The notes: generated by a model not told the origin, from the sequence alone. Numbered from the stretch's first letter, positions 27,059 to 36,012 are shown. The stretch is 64,000 bases of DNA from Spirochaetales bacterium (GCA_024233935.1 JACKOY010000009.1:1-64000); one strand, 5' to 3'. A program made the numbers and translations.

Positions 27059-28486
27059 TCACTGATAGGGCACATCGCCCGCAGCAATGATGCTGGAGCC
27101 GATGCCATCGCCGACGTTCGTTCCGTTGATGTTCAATCCGAGAAAGTCGCCCTGCCCCCAACAGCGTACGGCCTCGTTTGTAAGCAACGCACACGTCGTG
27201 CTGCTCCCCGCCGAAATTTGTGCGACACTGCCGCCGACCGGCACATCTCCGGCCGTTTGGATATCGATGGCGCCGTCTCCCACGTCGGCTGTGCTGTTGT
27301 AACCCAACCGGCCATTGTCCCCTTCGCCCCAGCAGCGCACCGCCAGTGTGTCGAGCAGGGCACAGGTGTGCTGCGCTCCGGCCGTGATTTGAATGACCCG
27401 TCCTCCAACCGGAACATCCCCGGCCGCCGCGATGGATGGTCCGATTCCGTCACCCACGTCGGTTGTGTTTCCATAGCCCAGGCGGCCGTTGTCCGCTTCG
27501 CCCCAGCAACGCACGGCCCCGGTGCTCAGCAGGGCGCAGGTATGCTGAGCGCCGGCCGCGAGTTGAACGACCGTGCCACCGACATTCAGGTCGTCGGATG
27601 CGATGATCGAAGGCCCCGCCAGGTTTCCTATGTCGGTCGTGGCGTCATAACCAGTGCGGCCGCTATCGCCCTCTCCCCAGCAGCGGGCGGTGCCACCGGA
27701 GAGAACCGCGCATGTGTGCGCGTCTCCTGCAACGATCTGCGTGACGGTCCCGCCAATCGGTACCGCGCCGGCGGCGCTGATGCTGGGCCCAATTCCGTTG
27801 CTTACGTTGGAGTCGTTTCCGTAGCCGAGCGCTCCCAGCGGTCCATGCCCGAAGCAGCGAGCCGTTCCATCGGCCAGAATGGCACAGGTATGGGCCGCTC
27901 CTCCGCCGGCACCGTCTATATCCACAACGCTCTGCCCGAAACTAATGTCTGCCACGGCCGACACGCTCGGGCCGATGCCATTGCCGACCCTGATCATGTT
28001 CTCCTGGCCGAGCTGGCCGCTGTTGTTGAATCCCCAGCAGCGAGCACCGCCGGCCGTGAAGATCGCGCAGGAATGCTGATTCCCGGTCCCGACCTGCCGA
28101 ACTGTGCCGCCTCCGAAGTTGATGTCGCCTTCGACGATGATCGAGTTGCCGATTCCATTGCCCACGATCGCGGTGTCATCGTAGCCGAGACGGCCGTTCG
28201 AGCCGTCCCCCCAGGCCCGTACGCTTCCGTTGGCCAGCACGAAGAGCACGTGGCTGTTCAGGGAAACACTGATCCGGTCGGGAAAGACAACGCTCGAGGT
28301 GCTGCCACCGGCCAGGAAAAGGAAAAGAAACAGCGACAGGTCGTCGTCGGAATCTGGTTCCCGGGGCAGGATTCCCACCACCGGATGACCGTAGAAGCAG
28401 CCCGGCGCAAACCAGGAGAAAAGGACCAGCAAAAACACGGTCCCGGCCCGGCGTCGAATCCGTCCTGAAATTCCCTGTGCGTTCAC
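27059..28486 (-). CDS. RCC1-repeat lipoprotein (seven-bladed propeller)
   Basis: 475 residues. A lipoprotein signal peptide (lipobox FAPGC, Cys near residue 30) is followed by a Pro/Asp linker and a Leu/Phe-rich stretch, then seven repeats with the signature (V/A)RCWGxGDxGRLGYG and AGxxHTCALL. Seven such units make a closed RCC1-like propeller. The Cys in each CWG and HTC phrase is regularly spaced and could pair between strands outside the cytoplasm. Ligand unknown; surface binding or adhesion is a guess. It is convergent with the AraC gene and resembles the protein at 30480-31802. Confidence 0.85.
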   Translation of the reverse strand: MNAQGISGRIRRRAGTVFLLVLFSWFAPGCFYGHPVVGILPREPDSDDDLSLFLFLFLAGGSTSSVVFPDRISVSLNSHVLFVLANGSVRAWGDGSNGRLGYDDTAIVGNGIGNSIIVEGDINFGGGTVRQVGTGNQHSCAIFTAGGARCWGFNNSGQLGQENMIRVGNGIGPSVSAVADISFGQSVVDIDGAGGGAAHTCAILADGTARCFGHGPLGALGYGNDSNVSNGIGPSISAAGAVPIGGTVTQIVAGDAHTCAVLSGGTARCWGEGDSGRTGYDATTDIGNLAGPSIIASDDLNVGGTVVQLAAGAQHTCALLSTGAVRCWGEADNGRLGYGNTTDVGDGIGPSIAAAGDVPVGGRVIQITAGAQHTCALLDTLAVRCWGEGDNGRLGYNSTADVGDGAIDIQTAGDVPVGGSVAQISAGSSTTCALLTNEAVRCWGQGDFLGLNINGTNVGDGIGSSIIAAGDVPYQ

Positions 28487-28636
28487 GACGCCTCCAGCTG
28501 CATCTATGCAGAGTCCAGGATTGAAGCTCGTCTACCAGCGGTACACGGAACTCGGAAAAGGTCAAGAAAGTGCCTCAGGTCCCGAGGCTGGCGCGAAAAG
28601 GCAAATGAGAAGGGCCGCGACTCAGGAGGCAAGATT

Positions 28637-28679
28637 GTTGCCTGAGCGCTTGAAGTGGCCGTTCGGTTTACGGCGGGTC
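28637..28679 (+). repeat. 43-bp direct repeat, copy 2
   Basis: This copy matches 25021-25063 with one mismatch. It lies in the gap between the RCC1 lipoprotein gene and the DUF3592-like gene, with no gene crossing it. Together the two copies flank a 3.6-kb segment holding the SDR, AraC and RCC1 genes. Confidence 0.9.
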
Positions 28680-28711
28680 TGCCGGCTACCGGGATCCGTT
28701 CCGCGCTGGTT

Positions 28712-29296
28712 CTATGGTTGCAGCCGATTGAGAAGTTGGGCCAGATGGTGACCGGAGCCAACGCAGGCGGCAAGATACAGCGGCGTTAAAAGTATGGAAC
28801 CGAGCAGATCCGAAATCAAGAGTCGCCGAAAAATCGGAACCCCGGGATTTTGAGGATCCACCCACAGTCTGAGTTCCTGACCGGGTGCGTAACGCGGTTG
28901 ATCTGGTTCGGAAATTGCACCGAGATTCGCCCGGGTGAGACCGGGCGGAATATCGACTTCATGTGTATCACCTTCGACGAGAAAGCGGACCTTGAGACGC
29001 ACGCTGGTGGGTTTGTACAGGCCTTTGCGATAGCTTCTGGCGCTATTAAAGAACTCGCTTTTGAGAATCCGGGCTGTGACCGGGAGACTGGCACGTGCAC
29101 CTCGAACCAGGCCGCCGACGTGACTCCAGGCCACCCCGCCAAAAAGCAAAGTCATCGCCAGAGCAAACGGCATGCCGATCGCGAGCGCGCGCGTCGTAAT
29201 CTCCAGCTCCACGCCGCCGACCTCACGAACAATCATCGTGCTGATGAGGATCACAAGCGAACCGAATGCGAAGAATATTGTACGGGATGAAAGCAT
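28712..29296 (-). CDS. DUF3592-like membrane protein
   Basis: A 194-residue protein with two N-terminal hydrophobic helices (about 4-22 and 34-58), a soluble beta domain, and one or two C-terminal helices (about 165-185). The middle ARILKSEFF, VRFLVEGDTHEVDIPPG and YAPGQELRLWVDPQNPG segments follow the DUF3592 pattern, where the strand before the P-G-D/E-P turn is conserved. The family has no defined activity. Its direct upstream neighbour on the same strand is the propeller fragment at 29337. Confidence 0.6.
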   Translation of the reverse strand: MLSSRTIFFAFGSLVILISTMIVREVGGVELEITTRALAIGMPFALAMTLLFGGVAWSHVGGLVRGARASLPVTARILKSEFFNSARSYRKGLYKPTSVRLKVRFLVEGDTHEVDIPPGLTRANLGAISEPDQPRYAPGQELRLWVDPQNPGVPIFRRLLISDLLGSILLTPLYLAACVGSGHHLAQLLNRLQP

Positions 29297-29336
29297 CGTC
29301 TCTGTTTCTTGGTCGGGGCTTTCGACTCAGCAGGCG

Positions 29337-29789
29337 TCAAAATAGCGGCTTCTCGGGAACTCCTTCCGAAACATAACCGAATCCGATTCCGCGCAAACCG
29401 GTCGCGCCGATGTCTGATGTAAGATCGGTCCAATTTATGGCGTCGGCCGATACCATGAGCCTGGGCGCATTCGTGTGTCCGACGGCCGCAAACAGATCGT
29501 TGCCAAACACCATGTCTTCGAAAATGCCTGCGCCGGTGTTGACCCGCTGAGTCCAACTACCTGTGCCGGTTGGCGATTCCCAGATGCCTCCGTTGAATCC
29601 GCCCACAATGTAGGTGCCGGCGCCGAAGGCCGTACTGAACAGATTGCCTCCTCCCGGGCCGCCGGCAGCCCAACTTCCCCCGCTCAGTGCGTCAGGCGAC
29701 GTGGTTGCGTAGCCTCCAGTACCGACCGCAATGAATTGAGTATCGAGCGACGTCTCTCCGGCCTGCGGCAGCAATTTTTTCGAGATCAC
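29337..29789 (-). pseudogene. 3' part of a frameshifted propeller lipoprotein gene
   Basis: This frame continues the beta-propeller repeats of 29786-30409 in another phase: FIAVGTGGYATTSPDAL, GTYIVGGFNGGIWESP and LFAAVGHTNAPRLMVSAD. It has no signal peptide of its own. Its only start is a GTG that overlaps the upstream stop as GTGA, and reading this frame slightly further upstream gives continuous blade-like sequence. A one-base frameshift in one original gene is the simplest explanation; a translationally coupled second chain is the alternative. Confidence 0.6.
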
Positions 29790-30409
29790 GGTATCGGACC
29801 AACATCGGCTGTTTCGGAATACCAGATGGCACAGGTGTTTCCAACGACCACAAACCGGCCCTGACCGTATGTAAGGCCGCTCCAGGTAATCCCGCCGACA
29901 AAAGACGTATCTATCCAGGTATCCAGATCGCTCTCGTCGGCATAGAACACCGAACTTCCGGTTCCGGCGATCACGAACCGACCTTCTCCATAACTAACTT
30001 CGCGAATGTTGCCGACGTAACCCGAGGCACGCTGCGTCCAGGTGCCCGCCAGGCCTTTCGGAGACGACCAGACCTGCCCATTGTCTCCAACGGCAACAAC
30101 ATGACTCGAACCGAAAGCAACGCCGTTCATCTGGTCGGCAATGCCCGGCGACACGTCGATCCAGCTCCCCGATTGACCGGAATCGGAGTAGTAAATACTG
30201 CCTGAGTCTCCGACCGCAATGAAGCGTGCAACCGTGCGGCGCAGAAGCAGCAACACTGGATCGCAACGCATATCAGCGGCGGCGCAATCGGCCGTAACGA
30301 GCGAGCACTGGGCGAATGACAGGCAGCCGCAACACAGGAGCAGAGGGCCAAACCAGCGCACACTTGAGTATGGTGTGCATGTGCGAATTGCGCAAGGAAA
30401 AAGTGGCAA
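29786..30409 (-). pseudogene. 5' part of a Ycf48/sialidase-like propeller lipoprotein gene
   Basis: About 190-207 residues. A signal peptide (possible lipobox SFAQC) is followed by the motif CAAADMRCDPVLLLL and blades of the Ycf48/BNR type: FIAVGDSGSIYYSDSG, VVAVGDNGQVWSSP and RFVIAGTGSSVFYAD. The frame stops in the middle of a blade, and the same fold continues in the next frame (29337-29789). Together they would make a protein of about 350 residues. An internal GTG about 16 codons in is an alternative start. The location would be surface or periplasm, with unknown ligand. Confidence 0.65.
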
Positions 30410-30479
30410 CCGCGGGGGATGGAATCCGCACAGCGCGCTTCGCGGCTTGCGTAGGTCGCCCGGTCAGCCGGCGAACTCG

Positions 30480-31802
30480 CTAGCGAAACGGAACATCGCC
30501 GGCGCTGGCGGGTGTCTCATCGTCACCGATCTGGGTTACGTTACCATAGCCCAGTCGTCCGTTGTTGCCGAAACCCCAACAGCGAACCGCGCCCGAGGTC
30601 AATTGCGCGCAAGTGTGTGTATCTCCAGCGGAAGTCCCGCTGACCAAACCGCCAACGGTTACATCGCCGGCTGTGGCGGGCGTCTCATCGTCGCCAATCT
30701 GCGTACCATTGCCGTATCCCAATCTTCCGTTTCCGGCGCTGCCCCAGCACCGAACATTTCCATTCACTAAAGTCGCACATGTATGCGAAGTGCCGGCCGA
30801 GACTTTGCTTACAGTGCCGCCGACTGTGACGTCCCCCGCGCTGGCCGGTGTCTCGTTGTCCCCGATCGCATTGACGTTTGCGTAACCTAACCGACCGAAA
30901 GTCCCATTGCCCCAGCAACGTACGGCGCCGCCCGCCATCACGGCACAGGTGTGATTGTCGCCACCGTCAATCTGCGTCACAACCCCTCCAACCGTCACGT
31001 TGCCGGCGCTGGCGGGGGTCTCATTGTCCCCGATGTCGTTTAGATTGCCATAGCCGAGCCGGCCATTTGCGGCGCTACCCCAACAGGCCACGTTGCCATC
31101 CCTCTTCAGAGCACAGGTATGAACGGTCCCGGCTGTGAGCCCCGCGATCTGACCCGAGACAGTGACCGCCCCGGCGCTGGCCGGTGTCTCATTGTCCCCG
31201 ATGATTGCCATGTTGCCGTAACCGAGTTGCCCGTTGGTCGAATTGCCCCAGCAAACAACCTCCCCGTTCGCGAGCAGGGCGCAGCTGTGTACGCCGCCCG
31301 CCACAACCTGCACAGACGGTCCACCGACGTTGACGTCGCCGGCGCTGGCGGGAGTCTCATCGTCACCGATCGTATTCGGATTGCCATATCCAAGCTGACC
31401 GGCGCTACCATCTCCCCAGCAGCGAATTGCGCCGGTGGCAAGCAGGGCACAGGCATGCGAACTGCCGACGGAAATCTGCACGACAAACCCCCCGAGAACG
31501 AGGTCACCCCCGGCCGATGCAGGCTCGGTATCGCCGATCGTGGTCATGTTTGCGTGACCGAGCTGACCGAGGCTGGCGTCCCCCCAGCAACGGACAGTTC
31601 CCGAACTCAACAGGGCACAGGTAAAGTTCGCGCCCGATTGGACGTCGGGGGTAGCCGAGGCGCCAAGCAGCAACAACAGCTCCGGTCGGCAAAAATAATC
31701 GCTCGCGCTGCATTCAAAGCGCACGCAGCGATTGGCGCCGAGAGCGACCAGGGCCATGCACAAAAAACACACGCGCCAGAGTCCTGACCGAAAACCCGTC
31801 AT
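30480..31802 (-). CDS. RCC1-repeat lipoprotein with 168-bp DNA repeats
   Basis: 440 residues from ATG 31802 (MTGFRSG). The frame is open 150 codons further but overlaps the divergent cupin gene there. The signal peptide ends near ANRC, and the motif CSASDYFCRPELLLLL follows. Seven RCC1 units with VRCWGxxxNGRLGYGN, IGDxETPASAGDV and HTCA phrases then fill the rest. The repeats are nearly identical in DNA with a 168-bp period, so they are young or homogenised. A closed seven-bladed surface propeller is expected. Ligand unknown. Confidence 0.85.
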   Translation of the reverse strand: MTGFRSGLWRVCFLCMALVALGANRCVRFECSASDYFCRPELLLLLGASATPDVQSGANFTCALLSSGTVRCWGDASLGQLGHANMTTIGDTEPASAGGDLVLGGFVVQISVGSSHACALLATGAIRCWGDGSAGQLGYGNPNTIGDDETPASAGDVNVGGPSVQVVAGGVHSCALLANGEVVCWGNSTNGQLGYGNMAIIGDNETPASAGAVTVSGQIAGLTAGTVHTCALKRDGNVACWGSAANGRLGYGNLNDIGDNETPASAGNVTVGGVVTQIDGGDNHTCAVMAGGAVRCWGNGTFGRLGYANVNAIGDNETPASAGDVTVGGTVSKVSAGTSHTCATLVNGNVRCWGSAGNGRLGYGNGTQIGDDETPATAGDVTVGGLVSGTSAGDTHTCAQLTSGAVRCWGFGNNGRLGYGNVTQIGDDETPASAGDVPFR

Positions 31803-31934
31803 GCCTGAATTCTGGTCCAGCTTTCCGGTTTGTCCACTCGGTTTCCGTGCGGGCGAGTCCATCTCCACCCGGGTCCGGCCGGACGGCGAGGAGAATGGAT
31901 TGCGCCGATTTTCGGGGCCGCAAATCTCAGGAAC

Positions 31935-32459
31935 ATGAACAGCCGCCGACATGCCCACGTAGTCAACGAGAACGACATCGAGTGGGCTCGCCCCGAAACG
32001 CATAAAATGTTCGGCGCTGCGAGAAAGCGGCTGGGTGGCGAGGTCGGCGCTGAAAAGATCGGGTGTACACTTTTTGAGGTTGAACCGGGGAAACGGGCAT
32101 TTCCGATGCACGCGCACAGCATGAATGAGGAGGCGGTGTATGTGCTGGCAGGCACGGGTACGCTGAGAATCGGGACGGGTGATGCCGAACAGCAAGTGCC
32201 CATTCGGGCCGGGGACTTCATGGCCTTTCCGGCAAGCCTGCGACTGGCCCATCAGATCGTAAACACGAGTGAGGAAGTCCTGCGCTATCTGTGTATATCG
32301 ACCCAGTCACTACCGGAAGTACTCGTCTACCCCGACTCAAAGAAGGTCGGCCTGATGGTGCAGGCCGAGGCCGGACTTCCCGACTGGCCCGAACTTCGTG
32401 GACGGAGTTTCAAGCTTCTACGCGATGAAGACTCGCTCGGTTACTACGACGGCGAGTAG
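31935..32459 (+). CDS. Cupin-domain protein
   Basis: 174 residues from ATG 31935. The cupin core has motif 1 as FPMHAHSMNEEAVYVLAGTG, with the His pair and Glu expected for metal binding, followed by RIGTG and motif 2 as IRAGDFMAFPASLRLAHQIVN with the last His. It could act as a small metalloenzyme or ligand sensor; no substrate can be assigned. It is divergent from the RCC1 lipoprotein gene, with 132 bases between the starts. Confidence 0.82.
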   Translation: MNSRRHAHVVNENDIEWARPETHKMFGAARKRLGGEVGAEKIGCTLFEVEPGKRAFPMHAHSMNEEAVYVLAGTGTLRIGTGDAEQQVPIRAGDFMAFPASLRLAHQIVNTSEEVLRYLCISTQSLPEVLVYPDSKKVGLMVQAEAGLPDWPELRGRSFKLLRDEDSLGYYDGE

Positions 32460-32557
32460 ATTAATCTGCACACTTACGTGACCGAACGAGCAAATGATTC
32501 GCGCGTTTCTGCTGGACGATGAGCCCGTAACCTCTAAGACAACCTCAAGGGAGCCTG

Positions 32558-33298
32558 ATGCAAGACATCTTCACTGTAGCTGGAAAATCCGTCTTTATTA
32601 CTGGCGCCAGTCGCGGCATTGGTAAAGCGATTGCGCTCGCATTTCAAAAGGCGGGAGCACGGGTGACGGGTCTGGGATCGAGGCCTGAATCGGTGGACTG
32701 GATGGCCGACTCGGGTATCACTCCACTGGTCGGTGATGTTGCGGATCCGGATTTCATGCCAGGCGCAATCGAGCAGGTAATCAAGCATCACGGTACAATT
32801 GACTGCCTGATTAACAACGCCGGAGTGAACGCGAATGTTCCGGCTTCATCCACGAAAGACGAAACCTTTCAGCATTTGCTCGACGTGAACGTGCGCGGCC
32901 TCTTTCGAGCGTGTCAGGCTTACTACAAAGCGCGCCGAAAGGAGGGTGGCGTGATCATCAACGTCGCGTCCATCGCTGGCTTTATTGCCGCGCCGCTCAA
33001 TACGGCGTATTCCGCGACCAAAGGGGCGGTCCTGCAGCTCACGCGATCGCTGGCCGTGGAATGGGCCGGTTCAAATTTCCGGGTCAACGCCATCTGCCCT
33101 GGCATTATCGACACCGACATGTCGGCACGCGTTACGGGCAGCGAAGGCAACCGCGCGAAGGCCGAAGCTTTTATCCCCATGAAGCGCATCGGAAAGCCGG
33201 AAGAGCTGGTAGGTGCCGCGTTATTTCTCGCGTCCGAGGCTTCGTCTTACATGACCGGGCAGTTGATCGTCGTCGACGGTGGGGTCAGTGCACAATAA
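32558..33298 (+). CDS. Short-chain dehydrogenase (3-oxoacyl-reductase/gluconate-dehydrogenase type)
   Basis: A 246-residue SDR of the FabG-like branch: cofactor motif TGASRGIG (residues 16-23), NNAGVN near 86, catalytic Ser in NVASIAGF near 137, YSATKGA near 151, and the C-terminal PGIIDTDM and GQLIVVDGG strands. The Arg after TGAS suggests NADP preference. The ribosome site AAGGGAGCC precedes the ATG. It is close behind the cupin gene on the same strand (98 bases), so they may share a transcript. Substrate unknown. Confidence 0.88.
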   Translation: MQDIFTVAGKSVFITGASRGIGKAIALAFQKAGARVTGLGSRPESVDWMADSGITPLVGDVADPDFMPGAIEQVIKHHGTIDCLINNAGVNANVPASSTKDETFQHLLDVNVRGLFRACQAYYKARRKEGGVIINVASIAGFIAAPLNTAYSATKGAVLQLTRSLAVEWAGSNFRVNAICPGIIDTDMSARVTGSEGNRAKAEAFIPMKRIGKPEELVGAALFLASEASSYMTGQLIVVDGGVSAQ

Positions 33299-33395
33299 AG
33301 ACAAAGGCCGACCCGATTGCGCATCACGACGCAGACATCCTTCCTGATCCAGAAAAGCCACGCAACAAGACGCCAATCCGCGACCCCTCCCCGAT

Positions 33396-33875
33396 ATGGG
33401 GACAGGATTTCGAACACTCGCAAGACCCGAAAAACCGAAGTTTCCGATGTGCCGCTTCCTCGTGCCGGAGCGTCGAGTGCCTCTTCTGGACCGGATGCTT
33501 TCCCGGCGTCGTATGAAGATGCGGGCATATCTGCGGCATCTAATCGCTCTGGCCCGTCGGGTTCCCGAAAAGTTGCCTCGCCGCGATCGTTTTACTGCCT
33601 GGTATCAAAAACCGCGGCAGAGTCTTCAGAAGGTCAACTTTCGGCCGAGCGGGCGGGATTGGGGAGAATTCAAGACAATTGCCCGTGGCTGCGGCGTCTC
33701 CATGTGCCGCCTCTTTGTCGCTCTGCTTGAGCTGGACTCCGAAAAGAATGATGCTGAGAACGCAGTTGCGTCAGGTTGGCGGGTTGGTCTGCGAGAAAGC
33801 GTGCCAACTCCGGCCAAATTTCTGATTCGACGATTCTGGATTCGCGAAAAACCACCGGATCCACCGCAACCCTGA
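33396..33875 (+). CDS. DUF1564-like protein (Leptospira-restricted family)
   Basis: About 143-159 residues. The sequence LRHLIALARRVPEKLPRRDR, then QKVNFRPSGRDWGEFKTIA and GCGVSMCRLFVALLELD, reads like the DUF1564 family known from Leptospira. That family has a VNFRP segment, a W-E/EF helix and a G-S-C-LF-LL end. It is strongly basic and cytoplasmic. Function is unknown; the basic helical build would fit nucleic-acid binding. The start is uncertain: ATG 33396 or 33447 (MCRFLVPER), neither with a strong ribosome site. About 250 bases after it hold nothing visible. Confidence 0.55.
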   Translation: MGTGFRTLARPEKPKFPMCRFLVPERRVPLLDRMLSRRRMKMRAYLRHLIALARRVPEKLPRRDRFTAWYQKPRQSLQKVNFRPSGRDWGEFKTIARGCGVSMCRLFVALLELDSEKNDAENAVASGWRVGLRESVPTPAKFLIRRFWIREKPPDPPQP

Positions 33876-34125
33876 CCCCAGCGCCGCTCTCAGCCTCCCG
33901 AATCGAAAGACAGACAGGCCGGAGGCTTGCATTCTTGCTCAGAGTCGCGTTAAGTTCGTGTGGCATGCAGCACCTGACAAAGGTCGGCTCGGGTATAGGT
34001 CTGCCCGGAACCGATCCGGTGCCAGCAATCCCTCCTGATTGCGCCGCAGCAATGCCGCGGCCCCTTCGATGCCCCCACCAGTGCGAACGATAGGCTGATC
34101 GACGAGTTCGAATTCTCGATTCAAG

Positions 34126-35250
34126 CTACTCCTTGAACGTCGTAATGGTCATGGTCTGATTGTGGAGCTCGCATCTCGCATGGGGTACGAACGGCGAAAT
34201 CTCACCGTAAGAGTAGAATCCGGCGAGAGTCGCCTGGTCGCCAACAACTTCGCGCACAGCTTCGACTTCGTCTTCAATGCGCTGTTTCAGTACGAGTTTC
34301 CGACCGACGCAGCTAATGAGTATCGCGAGGTCAGGGCGAGAGGAGCGTAGACTGGAACAGGATGTGACCGCTGCCGCATGGGCGCCATCGATCAGGCGGT
34401 CAAAGTTTGCCTTCATGAAATTTGCATAAAGGCCTTCCGGAACATCGCCTGCGAAAGTCATGCTCTCCTGTTGCTCATCAACGGCGAGAATAGTACGAAC
34501 GACACGCTCTTCCGTGTCCGGTAATTTGAGACTGAGAGGGAAGAGCAGACCGGTCGCAGGAAGACCACTCGCGTGCTCACCGAGGTACTTCTTGTACAGG
34601 GCCAGGGCCGACTGGCCGTCCAGCTCGAATAGAACGTTTCCGCGGGAGCGCGTTATTAGCCGGTCGGGGCCAAACGGATCCCAACCGCCAAGGGAGCCGT
34701 ACCCTATTTGCAGTTGATCGCCATAGAGACCGACGACACCGACGCGGCGAGCGGCCGTTTCTCCATTGTACAGCACTTCCGTCTCCTTAAAGTCTGCACC
34801 GTCACCGGCCAGGCCGCCAGTTAAGGAAGTGCCGGTCGGCAGTGCCTCCCGCAATCCACGCGTCAGCTCGCTCCCGTTAACATTCAGCCCATCCGATAAC
34901 ACCAGAACATGCCGAAGGCCGGCGGGCGGTAGACTGCCCGCAAGGCGTTGCCCGGCCGCGTGGCTGTCATCGGGGGTTCTGAGATCCGTAAATGCCGGAA
35001 GGCAACTGGACTTTTCGAATCGGATCGCAGTCAGGACAACCGAGTCATCACGGACCCGCGTGCCGTCGATCTCACCAGCCGTGCTGCAGCCAAATAGAAT
35101 CGCGCGGGGGTAGCGGCGCTCCGCCTCCGCGCCCGGCCGTGCGCTCTGGATGGCGCTTCGCGATCCGAACGCAAGAACCAATTGCGCCTCCGAAAGTGCA
35201 CTCGCGCCGCTCCAGCCACCATCCAGCCAGCGTACCTGTTCCGTCTTCAT
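34126..35250 (-). CDS. FIST N/C-domain sensory protein
   Basis: A 374-residue soluble protein with the two FIST domains. FIST_N (about 20-205) has LVLAFGS, the AILFGCSTAGEI segment and GLAGDGADF; FIST_C (about 210-350) ends in the typical GFYSYGEISPF and CELHNQTMTI. FIST proteins are thought to bind small ligands, possibly amino acids, and feed signalling pathways. Here the gene stands alone between a DUF1564-like gene and a DUF1554 lipoprotein gene, with no kinase fused to it. The start is ATG 35250. Confidence 0.9.
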   Translation of the reverse strand: MKTEQVRWLDGGWSGASALSEAQLVLAFGSRSAIQSARPGAEAERRYPRAILFGCSTAGEIDGTRVRDDSVVLTAIRFEKSSCLPAFTDLRTPDDSHAAGQRLAGSLPPAGLRHVLVLSDGLNVNGSELTRGLREALPTGTSLTGGLAGDGADFKETEVLYNGETAARRVGVVGLYGDQLQIGYGSLGGWDPFGPDRLITRSRGNVLFELDGQSALALYKKYLGEHASGLPATGLLFPLSLKLPDTEERVVRTILAVDEQQESMTFAGDVPEGLYANFMKANFDRLIDGAHAAAVTSCSSLRSSRPDLAILISCVGRKLVLKQRIEDEVEAVREVVGDQATLAGFYSYGEISPFVPHARCELHNQTMTITTFKE

Positions 35251-35322
35251 ACAAGATATGACGATCTACAAGTCATTCGCACTATGAGCAAATCGTAAGG
35301 GGAACGAACCGGCGCACCCTGG

Positions 35323-36012
35323 CTAGAACGCTGTCGTCTGCACACAGACAAGATGAATCACGGTGTTGCAATTGATGTTGCCCCCGTTGTTCAGGGCCGT
35401 CGTCGACGTGGAGTTCGTTGCACCCGGCGTACCAAATGACCCACCGAAGTTCACCCAGGAACCTCCGCCAAAGTCGCACAGGTTCGAAGACGGTGTGCCG
35501 CCGGTCGTCCAATCTGTCAGCATTCCCGTCCAGTGCTGGACGGCATTGTCGGAAAACGCATTCTGGAGTGGAAACGTGAACAGCCCGTTTGCGCCGGTCT
35601 CTCCGATGGTCGTCGTAAGGTCCGTTCGAAGATATGTCCGGTTCGGATCCAGCACCCAGTCGACCTGGCCATCACCTGCATTTGGAGTGACCGTCGCGGT
35701 TCGAAAGGAGACATTGCCGGCAGCGACGAGCGCTTTGAAAGTGCCGCTCAGTCCGAGCGTACCAGCATCCGACTGGCAGATGGCATCGGCGCCGCTGATC
35801 CCGCCAAAGAACCCGTCCGTAGTCGTCGAGGAGACAAAAATCAATCGATAATTCGGTATATTTACAAACCAGAAAGAGCTGACCGGATCACAGACGCTAT
35901 CATAACTGTAGCAGTCTTCGTTAGCCACAACCGTGCAACCTGAGTAGAGAAGACACGCCGCGAACCCGGCCAGGCTGATTCCTGCAAGACGCCGGCCCAT
36001 GTTTCGAATCAT
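35323..36012 (-). CDS. DUF1554 lipoprotein
   Basis: About 229 residues from ATG 36012; an ATG at 36000 is equally possible. The signal peptide has the lipobox LYSGC, then the motif CYSYDSVCDP. The outer domain carries the collagen-XV/endostatin-like DUF1554 layout: IFVSSTTTDGFFGGISGADA, AICQSDAG, FKALVA, then W- and N-rich strands and a late cysteine pair (INCNT, LVCVQ). DUF1554 is typical of Leptospira surface lipoproteins. Longer frames overlap the divergent TPM gene and are unlikely. Confidence 0.82.
   Translation of the reverse strand: MIRNMGRRLAGISLAGFAACLLYSGCTVVANEDCYSYDSVCDPVSSFWFVNIPNYRLIFVSSTTTDGFFGGISGADAICQSDAGTLGLSGTFKALVAAGNVSFRTATVTPNAGDGQVDWVLDPNRTYLRTDLTTTIGETGANGLFTFPLQNAFSDNAVQHWTGMLTDWTTGGTPSSNLCDFGGGSWVNFGGSFGTPGATNSTSTTALNNGGNINCNTVIHLVCVQTTAF

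Noticed and set aside
26912..28468. A 518-residue open frame on the plus strand
   Set aside because: It is antisense to the RCC1 lipoprotein gene and only mirrors its repeats; the minus strand carries clear blades, signal peptide and lipobox.
31119..31787. A 222-residue plus-strand frame
   Set aside because: It is antisense to the RCC1 repeats at 30480-31802 and lacks any family features.
30480..31802. CRISPR-like regular repeats
   Set aside because: The 168-bp units are in frame, protein-coding and contiguous, with no spacers.
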